From: Mogibacterium sp.
GTDB lineage: Bacteria > Bacillota > Clostridia > Peptostreptococcales > Anaerovoracaceae
Direction of reading: 5' to 3'
Assembly: GCA_017512145.1 (NCBI GenBank)
Contig: JAFWHB010000022.1
Span: 1-64,000 of the forward strand
DNA: 64,000 nt
The position numbers were made by a program, and so were the translations under genes. Positions 24,917-34,091 of this stretch are shown in pieces. The number at the start of each line of letters is the position of its first letter. The stretch's first letter is position 1. A model generated the notes under the pieces. The model saw nothing but the letters and a program-made list of their open reading frames with translations, was not told the DNA's origin and searched no databases.

Positions 24917-25474
24917 TTAGCTGTCATGTGTAATCTGGCTGAATTCCAGAAATCTTTTAATTATCCTGGCTGTCAGGCCCCATATTCCATGGCCATCATA
25001 TTCCCAGTAGTCCGTTGTACCCTTCCTGCGGTATTCACTGTAATGCGAAAGATATTTGCGAAGCTCTCCCGGAAGCTCTTCATCAGGTGTGATGCCAAGA
25101 TCAAAGAACACCGAAGGATTATCCCGGAGCCAACATACAGGCAGCAGGAATGCATCAGCAACCTCAGCCCTGGCAAGCTTCAGCTCATCAGGCCTGAGCA
25201 CTGGCAGAGCGGCCCTGACTGAATATACATTACGGCCGTCACTCATCACCTCAAGTTCAGGATCTCCGCATATCTTTATAGAGCCCGGCAGGATGCCGAG
25301 CTCTTCGCAGGTCTCCCTGACAGCCGTATCAGATGGCGTCTCGCCTGGCTCTATCCTGCCTCCCGGAAAACATATCTCCCCAGGCTGCCTGACATACTCT
25401 GATCTGACCTCCATAAGAAGCGCTTCGCCTTGCTCAGTTGATACCACAGGAATCAGAACTGCATAATCCGACAT
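24917..25474 (-). CDS. CoA-pyrophosphatase type Nudix hydrolase
   Basis: 185 residues with a complete Nudix box: GGRIEPGETPSDTAVRETCEELG. The preceding RQPGEICFPGGR matches the UPF0035 motif next to the Nudix box in CoA-diphosphatases such as YeaB/NudL. It likely hydrolyses CoA or derivatives. Starts 3 bases after the PPOX-family gene and is probably cotranscribed with it. Confidence 0.85.
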   Translation of the reverse strand: MSDYAVLIPVVSTEQGEALLMEVRSEYVRQPGEICFPGGRIEPGETPSDTAVRETCEELGILPGSIKICGDPELEVMSDGRNVYSVRAALPVLRPDELKLARAEVADAFLLPVCWLRDNPSVFFDLGITPDEELPGELRKYLSHYSEYRRKGTTDYWEYDGHGIWGLTARIIKRFLEFSQITHDS

Positions 25475-25477
25475 AGA

Positions 25478-25876
25478 TTATTTGAGAAGGTCCTCTCCAG
25501 GTCCCATCATAGGAATATCAACAGCTGTTGCATCTTCAAGGTGGAACATCATGAGCTTGTGTCCTGTCTCTTCATTATAGATATTCCTGAGCTGTGGCAT
25601 TGCATCAAGTGATGCCTCTGCATACTTAGGATCCGTCTCAAAAACAGCCTTTCCTGTGTAGCGGAGCCAGTGGCCATCCGGCTTAGCACAAGCGATCTCA
25701 AGCTTTGGATTAGCAACAAGCTGCTTGTACACTTCCTTGAAATCTCCTACTCCGAAGAGAACTTTGCCGTCCATTTCCATATGTGCTCCGAGTGGTCTTA
25801 CCTTAGGCTGATCGCCGTCACATGTTGCCAGATAGAATACACCGGCCTCGTTCAGAAAATCATTGATCTTTCCCAT
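25478..25876 (-). CDS. Pyridoxamine 5'-phosphate oxidase family (split-barrel flavin) protein
   Basis: 132 residues of the FMN-binding split-barrel fold: FLNEAGVFYLATCDGDQPKVRPLG, FGVGDFKEVYKQLVANP, and HWLRYTGKAVFE. Such small proteins bind FMN, haem or F420; true PNPOx activity is unlikely at this size. AAGGAGG precedes the ATG. Confidence 0.85.
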   Translation of the reverse strand: MGKINDFLNEAGVFYLATCDGDQPKVRPLGAHMEMDGKVLFGVGDFKEVYKQLVANPKLEIACAKPDGHWLRYTGKAVFETDPKYAEASLDAMPQLRNIYNEETGHKLMMFHLEDATAVDIPMMGPGEDLLK

Positions 25877-25939
25877 TGTTATGCCTCCTTATATATTATT
25901 GAGTTATTGAGTTAATTATAGCGCACTTTTCAGGCCAAA

Positions 25940-26075
25940 TGAATATCCCCGCCACTAAGGACGGGGAATACTCACGATATGTTTTCATATTTGGAATATC
26001 TCTTCCCGAGTAAGCAACATGTGCCTTCGCGGAATGTGCTCTTAGCACTTGCCTATAATAGCATATGGTAAAGTA
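25940..26075 (-). mobile_element. Possible IS200/IS605-type non-coding remnant
   Basis: The minus strand holds a chain of small hairpins (AAGTGCTAAGAGCACATT, CGCGAAGG), GGCACATGTTGCTTAC, and finally CCCCGTC/GGCGGGG with CTTAGT in the loop (near 25947-25966). This looks like the 3' scaffold of tnpB-associated RNA. No transposase gene is present. The overlapping 64-residue frame has no family signs and is not called. Confidence 0.35.
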
Positions 26076-26102
26076 ATTGTACAATTGCAAATACTTATCT
26101 CA

Positions 26103-26762
26103 TCAGTACCTTGAATATGCTGCCTTTGCAGCAGGTGCAAGAGCCTTAGCACCCTGGATTATGGTGTCTGCGACATTCTCCATTTCTTCATCCATCATCT
26201 CAGCGACTCCGAAAATAAGATAGATAACATTCTTAGTATCCTCGTGTATGCAAGTCCTGTCATCAGCACCCGCTATCATGCTGATGATGATCCCCTTGTC
26301 GTCACGGCCAGTGACATCTCCCGGATAACTATGAGAATCCGGATTGATCATGCCGGTGAACGGAGTCTTTTCAGTCTCGTTATAGAGAATCAGATCACCT
26401 TCTATCCTGTCAATATCATGAGTTCCGAGCAGTATATGAGTCCTCAGCTCCGTCAGAAAAGCAACTGCATTGATATACTCTCCCTCCGGGAACGGTCTTC
26501 CCTTGAGCAGGAATGACTCGACCTGCATCATCACAGGATAGGTCTTCTTGAACTTGCGGAAATATCTGAAATACGGATGCTGGCGGAAAACGGCCTCCCT
26601 GTCATAGTCCGCTCCATCAGCCATGATCGCCTCAAGCTCCTTATTCTTATATGCCTCGAAGCCGGCTATGTCCCATTCACTCTTATCCGGATAATGGACC
26701 TCTACTATTCCGATGTGTCTCGCATCATTATCGAGCGAACCGTCTCTTATGATCTTCTGCAT
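26103..26762 (-). CDS. B3/B4 tRNA-binding-domain protein (PheT-related)
   Basis: About 219 residues matching the B3/4 domain found in phenylalanyl-tRNA synthetase beta and in stand-alone editing-like proteins: YFRYFRKFKKTYPVMMQVES, GRPFPEGEYINAVAFLTELR, THDID and SYPGDVTGRDDKG. Stand-alone members may edit mischarged tRNA or be unrelated hydrolases. Start ATG 26762 fits AGGGGGG; the TTG at 26792 does not. Confidence 0.72.
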   Translation of the reverse strand: MQKIIRDGSLDNDARHIGIVEVHYPDKSEWDIAGFEAYKNKELEAIMADGADYDREAVFRQHPYFRYFRKFKKTYPVMMQVESFLLKGRPFPEGEYINAVAFLTELRTHILLGTHDIDRIEGDLILYNETEKTPFTGMINPDSHSYPGDVTGRDDKGIIISMIAGADDRTCIHEDTKNVIYLIFGVAEMMDEEMENVADTIIQGAKALAPAAKAAYSRY

Positions 26763-26793
26763 GATAATATCCCCCCTTTGTTTATCGTACAAA

Positions 26794-27750
26794 TCAGTTC
26801 CTGCCGCAGCAGTTCTTGTATTTCTTACCGCTTCCGCATGGGCACGGATCGTTCCTGCCTATCTTGGCCCTCTTGACAGTAGGTCCGTTGTTAGCTGCCA
26901 TCAGGGCTGCCATTTCGAACCAGTCATGTCCCCTGTTGTCCCTGATTCGGCACTCACGGCTCATGTCCATGTATAGCTCTATGAATTTGACCTCGATCTC
27001 ATCACTAGGAAAAGCCAGGCCATTCTCGCCTGCAGCAAATGCATCCGCTGCATCGCTGACTCTGATGCGGTTGTTAACAGAATCATAGAGATCGTGCAGC
27101 TTGAGTTCAGCTGTACTCTCATCCACACTCCAGGTTTCCATAATGAAATCCTTGAGCTTGGAATGGCCTTCAAGGCTGATGAGTGAGCCCCTGTCATACA
27201 GCTCCTCCACATCCTCCTTGGTCGGAATATAGAAAGGTGTATCTCCCTGGATCTCATTCTCGAGATACTTGTAATAATCGTCCTTCTCATATCCGTTGAG
27301 AACCAGCTTGCCGTCACGCTCTGTGAACCACTGGTAGAACGAAGGTGTTGTGGCAAAAAGTTCCCTGATCTCAGCCATGTCGGCGTGAGGATATCTGAGG
27401 CCAAAGAGATTCTTGAGGACTCCCCAGGTCATGACTCCATAGAGATACTTGCTCGCCTCGATGCACTTGTACATCCAGTTCCTCTTACGCCACTGAAGGT
27501 TCATCTCGTCGGACCAGTTCAGCCTGTATGCCTCACGAATATTCTCCGGAATGATGACCTTGTTATCTTCCTCAAGACTGACAAGTTCCTCTGCCTCGAG
27601 CAGCTGCGCCAGCATTATATCAGTATCAACAGTAAGAATAGCTCCTGCAGGCTTATCAAGCAGGAACCTGAAGAGCTGCATCTCACTCTCACCAAGAGCT
27701 GTCAGCTTGTCAAGAAAATCTGCTTTATCAAAATTATCGTTATCGAACAT
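26794..27750 (-). CDS. SEC-C motif protein
   Basis: About 318 residues, acidic, ending in the zinc-binding SEC-C motif: [21 protein letters not shown]. The N-terminal 290 residues are helical and of no recognised family. SEC-C tails appear in SecA and many hypothetical proteins and often bind ribosome or metal. ATG 27750 has GGAG 6 bases upstream; TTG 27762 overlaps that site and is rejected. Confidence 0.8.
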   Translation of the reverse strand: MFDNDNFDKADFLDKLTALGESEMQLFRFLLDKPAGAILTVDTDIMLAQLLEAEELVSLEEDNKVIIPENIREAYRLNWSDEMNLQWRKRNWMYKCIEASKYLYGVMTWGVLKNLFGLRYPHADMAEIRELFATTPSFYQWFTERDGKLVLNGYEKDDYYKYLENEIQGDTPFYIPTKEDVEELYDRGSLISLEGHSKLKDFIMETWSVDESTAELKLHDLYDSVNNRIRVSDAADAFAAGENGLAFPSDEIEVKFIELYMDMSRECRIRDNRGHDWFEMAALMAANNGPTVKRAKIGRNDPCPCGSGKKYKNCCGRN

Positions 27751-27803
27751 TGCAATCTCCAATCGTTAAACAATATTGACTGAATTCTACCACAATCGGC
27801 CGC

Positions 27804-27846
27804 AAAAAAGACAGCACCTCACAAATGATAATGTGAAGTGCTGTCT
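27804..27846 (-). terminator. Terminator of the 952-residue flavoprotein gene
   Basis: AGACAGCAC / GTGCTGTCT with inner TCACA/TGTGA arms, followed on the minus strand by TTTTTTGCG, about 35 bases after the stop at 27880. Confidence 0.88.
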
Positions 27847-27879
27847 GTGATTATTAATTATGCAGTGCTGCAGTCTTGA

Positions 27880-30738
27880 TTACTTGCCGAGGATCTTGCC
27901 TACCTTGCTGCCCTTGAGTCTGATCTTGATCTCTCTTGGCAGTGCATATGGCAGGATCGCCTTGAGCTTGCCGTTCTCTGCGGAGTACATCCTTGATGCG
28001 AGCGGATGATCTCTCTCGAGCTTGATTGCGTCGAATTCGCACTTTGTGGTGCAGAGTCCGCAGCCGATACATCTGTTGACGTCTACTGTGGTTGCGCCGC
28101 ACTTGAGGCATCTGTTGGCCTCGGCTCTGATCTGGACTTCTGTCAGTGGCTCTCTGAGGTCATGCCATGTCTTGGTCGGATCACCATCTCTGTGACCTGG
28201 CTTCTGTCTTGGCATGTTGTCGTAGCTCTCAACAAGGATATCGTCTCTGTCGAGTTCGATTATCTCTCTGAGGTCACGTCCTACTGTCAGTCTGTTAGCG
28301 CCCTGATCCTTGTGTACGTATCTGTGCAGTGAATCAGCGATAGGTCTGCCGCATGCGATTGCATCGATAGCGAACTTCTGTCCTGTTACGATGTCTCCGC
28401 CTGCGAAGATGTCTTCTTCTGCTGTCTGGAGTGTTACAGGGTCAGCAACGATCATGCCTCTCGGGCTGATCTCAACCTTGGTGCCCTCAAGCATCTTGCC
28501 GAGGTCTGGCTTCTGGCCTGTGCAGTAGAGTACTGTTGTGCACTCGAGCTCTGTTGTCTCGCTGTCGTCGAACTTAGGATCGAATCTGCCCTCTGCGTTC
28601 TTGACGCTGACGCACTTGCGGAACTTGATGCCGCATACCTTGCCGTCCTTATTGTAGATCTCTACAGGGCCCCAGCCGCCGTTAACGCTGATGCCTTCTT
28701 CTTCGCACTCTGTACGGTCTTCAACGCCCATAGGGAGTTCGTCATATCCTTCGAGCGCGTACATGTAGACTTTGTCTGCGCCGGCTCTTACAGCTGATCT
28801 TGCTACGTCAGCTCCGATGTTGCCGCCGCCGATGACTACTACATTGCCGCTGAGCTTGCCAGCCTTAGGGAGCTTGCCTTCCATGAGAGCTACTTCATCC
28901 TCATTGATGATCCTCATGAAGTCGATACCACTCATAACGCCCTTGGAATCAGCCCCAGGTACGTCGAGCTTGCCGCCTGACTGGAGACCTGCAGCGATAT
29001 AGAATGCAGCATAGCCCTGATCTCTCAGCTGCTGGATGGTTACATCCTTACCTACTTCGCAGCCTGTTACGAATTCAACACCCATCTCCTTCATGACTTC
29101 GATCTCGGCATCTACTACGTCCTTCTCGAGTCTGAATGATGGGATACCATATCTCAGCATACCGCCGAGAGCCTTCTGTTTCTCGAATACTGTTACAGGA
29201 TAGCCTCTCTTGCGGAGATAGTAAGCTGCGGAAAGTCCGCCCGGACCTGCTCCGATGATGGCCATCTTGTACTCATCGCCCCAGAATCCGCCGAATTCCT
29301 TGCCGCACTCTGGTACGAATCTGTTCTCTGCCTTGAGCTCCTGAGCTGCGATGAACTTCTTGATCTCATCGATAGCTACAGGCTGATCGATGGTGCCTCT
29401 TGTACATCTGTCTTCGCATCTTCTGTTGCAGACAGCACCGCATACTGCAGGCAGCGGGTTATCCTGCTTGATCAGCTCGAGAGCTTCTCTGTATCTGCCC
29501 TGGTCTGCCATGTTGATGTAACCCTGTACTGACAGGTTGGCAGGACATGCAGCCTTACATGGCGATGTACCTGTCTCATAGCAGTTGATCTTGGCATCTT
29601 CTCTGTAGTTCTTGTTCCACTTGTGTGGTCCCCATGCGACTTCGTTAGGAAGCTCAGTGAGCGGATACTCTACAGCCTGGCCGTTCTTCTTGCACAGCTT
29701 CTGTCCAAGCTTGGCTGCTCCTACAGGACAGATCTCTACGCACTTGCCACATGCTACGCACTTGTTGTGATCAACGTGTGCTCTGTATGCGGATGCGGAC
29801 ATGTTAGGTGTATTGAAGAGCTGGGATGTCTTGATAGCATTGCAGACTGTAGCTGAGCAGTTGCAGATACCTACGATCTTGTCCTCGCCGTCGAGGTTGG
29901 TGATCTGGTGTACATAACCTGCCTTCTCAGCCTTGAGAAGTACATCCATGATCTCATCATAGGTAGCGTATCTTGCATCCTTATGTGTCTCGACGAGGTA
30001 CTCTGCCATGTCACCTACTGCGATACACCAGTAATCCTCGATCTCGCCGCCGCCTTCGCCTCTGATCCTCTGCTGTCTTCTGCAGGAGCATACATCGAGG
30101 CAGTACTTGTCGTATTTCTTGAGCCAGTATGAGAGTTTCTCATATGAGATAGCCTGATTCTGACCCTCTATTGCCTTCTCTACAGGGATGACGTGCATTC
30201 CAAGTCCGCCGCCGCCTTCAGGAACCATATGAGCAACTTTGCCTACAGGAACCATTGAAGCATAGTGGAAGAATGTAGCGATCTCAGGATGCTCTTCCAT
30301 GAGCTTGCCTGTCATCAGCATGTATTCGCCTGAACCTACTACCCACTTAGGGATGAAGTACTGCTTCTCATGCTTGGCATTCTCACGGTCGAATTCGAGG
30401 AGACCCTTCTGGCAGATACCCTCAGCCATGTTGAGAGCATCTGTCCTTGACATGTTGTTGCGCTTGCAGAGCTGGTCAAGTGTCAGCTTGTCCGTTCTCT
30501 TCTTCTTGAAGTTCAGCATGAACTTGATCTCATCATTGGTAAGCAGCTTGTCGAGCAGCCAGAAATCAGGTTCATCATTGGCGATCTTCTCAGGCTTGCC
30601 TGCCATGCCGAGATCATCAGTGATCATAGCCGCAAGCTTCCTGATCATCTCTTCACGCTCCTTATCTGCCATCGGATAAGTTTCCGGCAGATAATCGTTG
30701 TCATTGAAAAGATAATGTTTGAATCTTTCCGGTACCAT
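27880..30738 (-). CDS. Multidomain iron-sulfur flavoprotein, NADPH:acceptor oxidoreductase-like
   Basis: 952 residues. The N-terminal ~320 residues hold a winged-helix-like part and cysteine clusters (CSCRRQQR, CNCSATVCNA), then a 4Fe-4S motif KCVACGKCVEICPVG. Next is a GltD/DPD-type domain (SPCKAACPANLSVQGYI, CGAVCNRRCEDRC), an FAD fold (AIIGAGPGGLSAAYYLRKRG), an NAD(P) fold (VVVIGGGNIGADVARSAV), and a C-terminal CIGCGLCTTKCEFDA ferredoxin motif. It should pass electrons between NAD(P)H, FAD and several clusters, as in glutamate-synthase small subunits and NfnB. Partner unknown; monocistronic, divergent from a MerR regulator. Confidence 0.85.
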   Translation of the reverse strand: MVPERFKHYLFNDNDYLPETYPMADKEREEMIRKLAAMITDDLGMAGKPEKIANDEPDFWLLDKLLTNDEIKFMLNFKKKRTDKLTLDQLCKRNNMSRTDALNMAEGICQKGLLEFDRENAKHEKQYFIPKWVVGSGEYMLMTGKLMEEHPEIATFFHYASMVPVGKVAHMVPEGGGGLGMHVIPVEKAIEGQNQAISYEKLSYWLKKYDKYCLDVCSCRRQQRIRGEGGGEIEDYWCIAVGDMAEYLVETHKDARYATYDEIMDVLLKAEKAGYVHQITNLDGEDKIVGICNCSATVCNAIKTSQLFNTPNMSASAYRAHVDHNKCVACGKCVEICPVGAAKLGQKLCKKNGQAVEYPLTELPNEVAWGPHKWNKNYREDAKINCYETGTSPCKAACPANLSVQGYINMADQGRYREALELIKQDNPLPAVCGAVCNRRCEDRCTRGTIDQPVAIDEIKKFIAAQELKAENRFVPECGKEFGGFWGDEYKMAIIGAGPGGLSAAYYLRKRGYPVTVFEKQKALGGMLRYGIPSFRLEKDVVDAEIEVMKEMGVEFVTGCEVGKDVTIQQLRDQGYAAFYIAAGLQSGGKLDVPGADSKGVMSGIDFMRIINEDEVALMEGKLPKAGKLSGNVVVIGGGNIGADVARSAVRAGADKVYMYALEGYDELPMGVEDRTECEEEGISVNGGWGPVEIYNKDGKVCGIKFRKCVSVKNAEGRFDPKFDDSETTELECTTVLYCTGQKPDLGKMLEGTKVEISPRGMIVADPVTLQTAEEDIFAGGDIVTGQKFAIDAIACGRPIADSLHRYVHKDQGANRLTVGRDLREIIELDRDDILVESYDNMPRQKPGHRDGDPTKTWHDLREPLTEVQIRAEANRCLKCGATTVDVNRCIGCGLCTTKCEFDAIKLERDHPLASRMYSAENGKLKAILPYALPREIKIRLKGSKVGKILGK

Positions 30739-30782
30739 ATTCTTTCCCTCTCTTAATACTCACAATATCTTCAAAATGATGG

Positions 30783-30805
30783 GCTGTCCGGACTATCCGG
30801 GCAGC
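30783..30805 (-). other. Inverted repeat in oxidoreductase leader
   Basis: GCTGTCCGGA and TCCGGGCAGC form a stem with one G-T step and a 3-base loop, between the mapped promoter and the start codon. There is no T-run after it. Could be an operator for the divergent regulator or a 5' mRNA hairpin. Confidence 0.45.
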
Positions 30806-30822
30806 TTAAAACTATTGATATC

Positions 30823-30851
30823 ATTTTAACACTTTGCATATATTAATCCAA
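30823..30851 (-). promoter_or_regulatory. Promoter of the 952-residue oxidoreductase gene
   Basis: On the minus strand TTGGAT (30851-30846) and TAAAAT (30828-30823) are separated by 17 bases, close to the vegetative consensus. The 17-base spacer is not the stretched 19-20 bases of classic MerR-activated promoters. Confidence 0.6.
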
Positions 30852-31048
30852 TTGATGTTTTACAATCGGTCAGAAAAGTACAAGGAAAAACCTCTCATCT
30901 GCAATGCGCAAATACTCCGGCTGCAGCTGTTATTTCTTTCCGAATTAAGAATATTTGTATGCAACCATAACATTTCATAAGAGCGGAGAAAGACCAATTA
31001 TTTTACAATGATAGCAAATAAAATGATCCGGCAAGGGAGAGATTATTC

Positions 31049-31831
31049 ATGCAGGCCAAAGGCGAAATGTTTACTATAGGTGAATTTTCAAAAATAACAG
31101 GAATGGGCATCCATTCTCTTCGTTATTATGATGAAATCGGAGCTCTTACACCTGCATATGTAGATCCTGTCAGCAATTACCGCTACTATGATTTCGATCA
31201 GCTCAGGCGCGTTCCCGGCATCAACATGTGCAAAGATGCAGGAATAAGGCTCAGTGAGTTCAGTGATTTCATTGATAATGACAGTATCGATTATCATAGA
31301 ATAATTAAAGAAAGCCGCGCAGCCATTGACAGGAAGATAGAAGAATACCGCCATCAGAAAGATGAGCTGGCCAGAGTCGAACATTCACTGAGCATTCTGG
31401 ATATCCTGCATTCGGATAACAATGCCTCGTTGACTATTGACAGATATCCATTGTGGATCATGCCTGCCGACGAGAATACTATCAACGATAACGAAGCAGA
31501 TTTGCTTGTCAGATTATCATCGCAGGCCAGGAAGAAAGGTTATCAGATATCCCCTCTCTGCTTTGGTCTTCTGCGGATGTCAGCACATGACAGTCACAGA
31601 TTATTCGCCTTCGTTCCTGTAATAGATGACAAATCCTTGCATGCAGAAGATATTTATTATCTCGAAGCAGGACAGTATACAGTCAGGAGCATCAGCCACT
31701 GTTCAATTCCGGAGGCTGATGAAGCTATGGAACAAGCCGGCCAGACCGGTGGCAGCATACTGCTTTCAGGTGTATTGCTGGGAGGCAGTCTTCAGAGCAA
31801 CATATACTTTGCCGCATCAAAACTCGGCTAA
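31049..31831 (+). CDS. MerR family transcriptional regulator with effector-binding domain
   Basis: 260 residues. N-terminal MerR helix-turn-helix: FTIGEFSKITGMGIHSLRYYDEIGAL, wing SNYRYYDFDQL, then a coiled dimerisation helix (IIKESRAAIDRKIEEYRHQ), and a C-terminal GyrI/BmrR-like ligand domain. It likely senses a small hydrophobic or cationic compound. It is divergent from the large oxidoreductase, a plausible target. AAGGGAG precedes the ATG. Confidence 0.87.
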   Translation: MQAKGEMFTIGEFSKITGMGIHSLRYYDEIGALTPAYVDPVSNYRYYDFDQLRRVPGINMCKDAGIRLSEFSDFIDNDSIDYHRIIKESRAAIDRKIEEYRHQKDELARVEHSLSILDILHSDNNASLTIDRYPLWIMPADENTINDNEADLLVRLSSQARKKGYQISPLCFGLLRMSAHDSHRLFAFVPVIDDKSLHAEDIYYLEAGQYTVRSISHCSIPEADEAMEQAGQTGGSILLSGVLLGGSLQSNIYFAASKLG

Positions 31832-31850
31832 GAATAGTCCAGAAAAATCA

Positions 31851-31880
31851 AAAGTGCCGCCCTGCATGGAGCGGCACTTT
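31851..31880. terminator. Bidirectional terminator, MerR/TauE
   Basis: 10-bp perfect stem AAAGTGCCGC / GCGGCACTTT with T-rich tails on both strands, between convergent genes. Confidence 0.88.
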
Positions 31881-31916
31881 TTCATTGAGGTCTTAAAAGA
31901 TTTAATAGTCAGCAGA

Positions 31917-32849
31917 CTATGCAGCCTCACCCTTCTTGATAGCATCGTGCAGGAAGAGGAAGGATGTGATGTAGCATACGCATACAACTACGATTGTGAG
32001 TGTGCGCAGGCTCATGCTCTTTACTACAAAATAAGCCAGGAATACACCGATAGTTCCGCCGATAGCCTGTGTCCAGCAAGCAACCGGGTCATAACGTCCA
32101 GCCTGGATGAACTTAGGACCATTACCGAATGCCATCAGGAATGCGCAGGATCCCATCATAGCCGGGAATGCGCAGCCTGTGTCAAGTCCGAGCAGTACGC
32201 AGAGAGCCATGCAAGGAGCATAGAGTCCAACGCCGATGGACATGAGAGCGCCGAGTACGAAGTTAGCTACGATAGCGATTACCAGCTTAACGCCTCTGAG
32301 TCCCATCTCTGTTCCGATCTCACCGAAAGGACCAACGCCGAGAACCTTGCAGAGCATTACTGTAGCAAGGATGAACATACCAACGAACATAGCGTATCTA
32401 ACTTTCCTACGGTTGAACTTGGATACGACATCAGCCATTGTGTAAGCTCCTACTACGGAAGCAACGATCATTCCTACGAGTGTGAGGATGTCCATGTCTA
32501 CGAATCCGAAGAACAGGAATGCCTCGATACATACAGGAACTGTGTCTCCTACGTTCAGAGTACCAGGGATGAGTACGTCATCAACAGACTTGGTCAGCTT
32601 GAAAGCTGTTGTGGAAGGAGCGAATGATCCGATTCCCAGTGTGTCGAAGAAGTTAGCAACGATACCGATGATCATTGTGGAAATCAGGTTCTTCTTCTCC
32701 ATACCCTTAGCCCATGTCTCGCTGAAAGTAAGACCTGTTACAGGATCCTTCTCAGTGCTGGCAGCCATATGTTTCTGCTTTCTGAGCATGAGAATTACAC
32801 AAAGTGCAACGCCGGCGAGGGAAATCGCCTTAAGAACATACATTCCCAT
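31917..32849 (-). CDS. TauE/SafE family membrane exporter
   Basis: 310 residues with about eight hydrophobic segments in two related halves (IGIVANFFDTLGIGSFAPST and MSIGVGLYAPCMALC carry the paired glycine-rich signatures). Family members export sulfite, sulfoacetate or other organic anions. The LysR-type gene on the other strand and an operator-like repeat in its promoter suggest substrate-responsive control. Start ATG has AGGAGG 8 bases upstream. An opposite-strand frame of 333 codons here is a shadow. Confidence 0.85.
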   Translation of the reverse strand: MGMYVLKAISLAGVALCVILMLRKQKHMAASTEKDPVTGLTFSETWAKGMEKKNLISTMIIGIVANFFDTLGIGSFAPSTTAFKLTKSVDDVLIPGTLNVGDTVPVCIEAFLFFGFVDMDILTLVGMIVASVVGAYTMADVVSKFNRRKVRYAMFVGMFILATVMLCKVLGVGPFGEIGTEMGLRGVKLVIAIVANFVLGALMSIGVGLYAPCMALCVLLGLDTGCAFPAMMGSCAFLMAFGNGPKFIQAGRYDPVACWTQAIGGTIGVFLAYFVVKSMSLRTLTIVVVCVCYITSFLFLHDAIKKGEAA

Positions 32850-32882
32850 ATAAAATACCTCCTGATAAATAAAATGAATAAT

Positions 32883-32904
32883 GAGACAGTGACAATATAG
32901 TCTC
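32883..32904. promoter_or_regulatory. Inverted repeat downstream of tauE promoter
   Basis: GAGAC and GTCTC flank 12 bases just after the -10 element of the exporter promoter. A second possible binding site for the divergent LysR-type regulator. Confidence 0.4.
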
Positions 32905-32916
32905 TACTTATTGCGA

Positions 32917-32946
32917 GTATAAACTCTAGCAACATACTAGAGTCAA
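32917..32946 (-). promoter_or_regulatory. Exporter promoter with operator in its spacer
   Basis: The minus strand has TTGACT (32946-32941) and TTATAC (32922-32917), 18 bases apart. The spacer coincides with a perfect inverted repeat ACTCTAG-7-CTAGAGT (32923-32943). A protein bound there would block polymerase, so this reads as a repressor or LysR site. Confidence 0.7.
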
Positions 32947-33138
32947 TAAGATGTAAAGGAAGATTCAATAGCTTCTTAAAGTTATAGCGGCAGTCAAAAC
33001 AAATAAGATAGCCATAGTTTTTAACATGATTATATTTATCAATAGTCTTCCATCAGCATAGTCAAAAAATGAATTCTTTTCCCGGCATAAAGGATGATAT
33101 AGTAAGCATTGCAGTTTATTTAACAGATAAGGAATTAT

Positions 33139-34017
33139 ATGGACAACAAACGATTAAGCGCTTTTCTGAGATCTGCCGAACTTGGCAGCCTTTCTGCAGC
33201 AGCGGATGTTCTCGGATACACTCCGTCAGCTGTAAGTCAGCTGGTTGCTTCTCTTGAGGATGAGTTCGGAATACAGCTCCTGGTCCGCACAACAAGAGGT
33301 GTATATCCGACACCTGAAGCTAAGGGCCTGATGCCAATAGTTGAAGACTATCTTTCCAGAGAGAAGCTGATTCTTGACTATGTATCAGGTCTTAAGAATC
33401 TGTCAGAAGGATCTCTCACAATTGCTGCATATCCAAGTGTAGCTACGAACTGGCTTCTGGATATTGTTGGCGATTTTGCTGCAGATTACCCTGAGATAAC
33501 GATCAATATCAGAGAAGGTATCCGGTCTGAAATATTCAGGCTTCTTGACAGTGGAGAGGCAGAACTTGGTTTTCTGGCATATGCTGACCCGATGCCTTAT
33601 GAATGGATACCTCTGGCAGAGGAGAGGCTGCTTGCCGTACTGCCTGACAATCATCCCAAGGCGGCAAACAAATCATTCCCGATCAAGGACATTCTCGAAG
33701 AGAACTTCATCCTTTCATCTGCAGGTCAGGAGCCCGAGATTCTCAATATGCTGGCAAAGCACAACATACACCCCGACATCAAATTCACGACTTATGACAC
33801 ACCAGTCAATATGGCTATGGTACAGCGCGGACTCGGAGTCAGCATCTGTACTGAGCTGAGTGTCAGGAACTGGCGCGGTCCGGTCGTGAGACTTCCGCTG
33901 GATCCGCCAGAGAAAGTCACCTTCGGTATTGCCTGCAAATCCTTTGACAACCTCACAGGCATCGCTCACAGATTCCTCAATTATTCTGTCCGCGGCCTGA
34001 CCAGAGAAGAAAAATAA
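33139..34017 (+). CDS. LysR family transcriptional regulator
   Basis: 292 residues: N-terminal winged HTH (SAFLRSAELGSLSAAADVLG, TPSAVSQLVASLEDEFGIQLLVRTTRG) and a C-terminal substrate-binding-like domain. Standard size. Divergent from the TauE/SafE exporter gene, with an inverted repeat between; most likely regulates that exporter and itself. AAGGA lies 5 bases before the ATG. Confidence 0.92.
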   Translation: MDNKRLSAFLRSAELGSLSAAADVLGYTPSAVSQLVASLEDEFGIQLLVRTTRGVYPTPEAKGLMPIVEDYLSREKLILDYVSGLKNLSEGSLTIAAYPSVATNWLLDIVGDFAADYPEITINIREGIRSEIFRLLDSGEAELGFLAYADPMPYEWIPLAEERLLAVLPDNHPKAANKSFPIKDILEENFILSSAGQEPEILNMLAKHNIHPDIKFTTYDTPVNMAMVQRGLGVSICTELSVRNWRGPVVRLPLDPPEKVTFGIACKSFDNLTGIAHRFLNYSVRGLTREEK

Positions 34018-34026
34018 CACAATACA

Positions 34027-34063
34027 AGACCTCCGCAAGTTCATGCCGGACTCGCGGAGGTCT
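34027..34063. terminator. Terminator between LysR and methyltransferase genes
   Basis: 10-bp stem AGACCTCCGC / GCGGAGGTCT with a 16-base loop and TTTC after it on the plus strand. Convergent position suggests it serves both sides, though the T-run is better for LysR. Confidence 0.75.
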
Positions 34064-34091
34064 TTCAATTGTCCTGAATAATTCTCTGCTA

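Larger units (their letters stand above)
30739..31048. other. Divergent intergenic region, oxidoreductase/MerR
   Basis: 310 bases without a gene. It holds a minus-strand promoter (30823-30851), a strong short hairpin (30783-30805) in the oxidoreductase leader, and AT-rich sequence ahead of the MerR gene with the ribosome site AAGGGAG. I see no further reading frame. Confidence 0.7.

Noticed and set aside
25896..26090. 64-codon minus-strand frame across the hairpin region
   Set aside because: It overlaps a chain of RNA-like hairpins, has no ribosome site, and no recognisable domain; treated as non-coding.
31626..32627. 333-codon plus-strand open frame
   Set aside because: It lies wholly opposite the TauE/SafE gene, has no family motifs or ribosome site, and has a Cys/Ser/Tyr-rich composition typical of antisense shadows.
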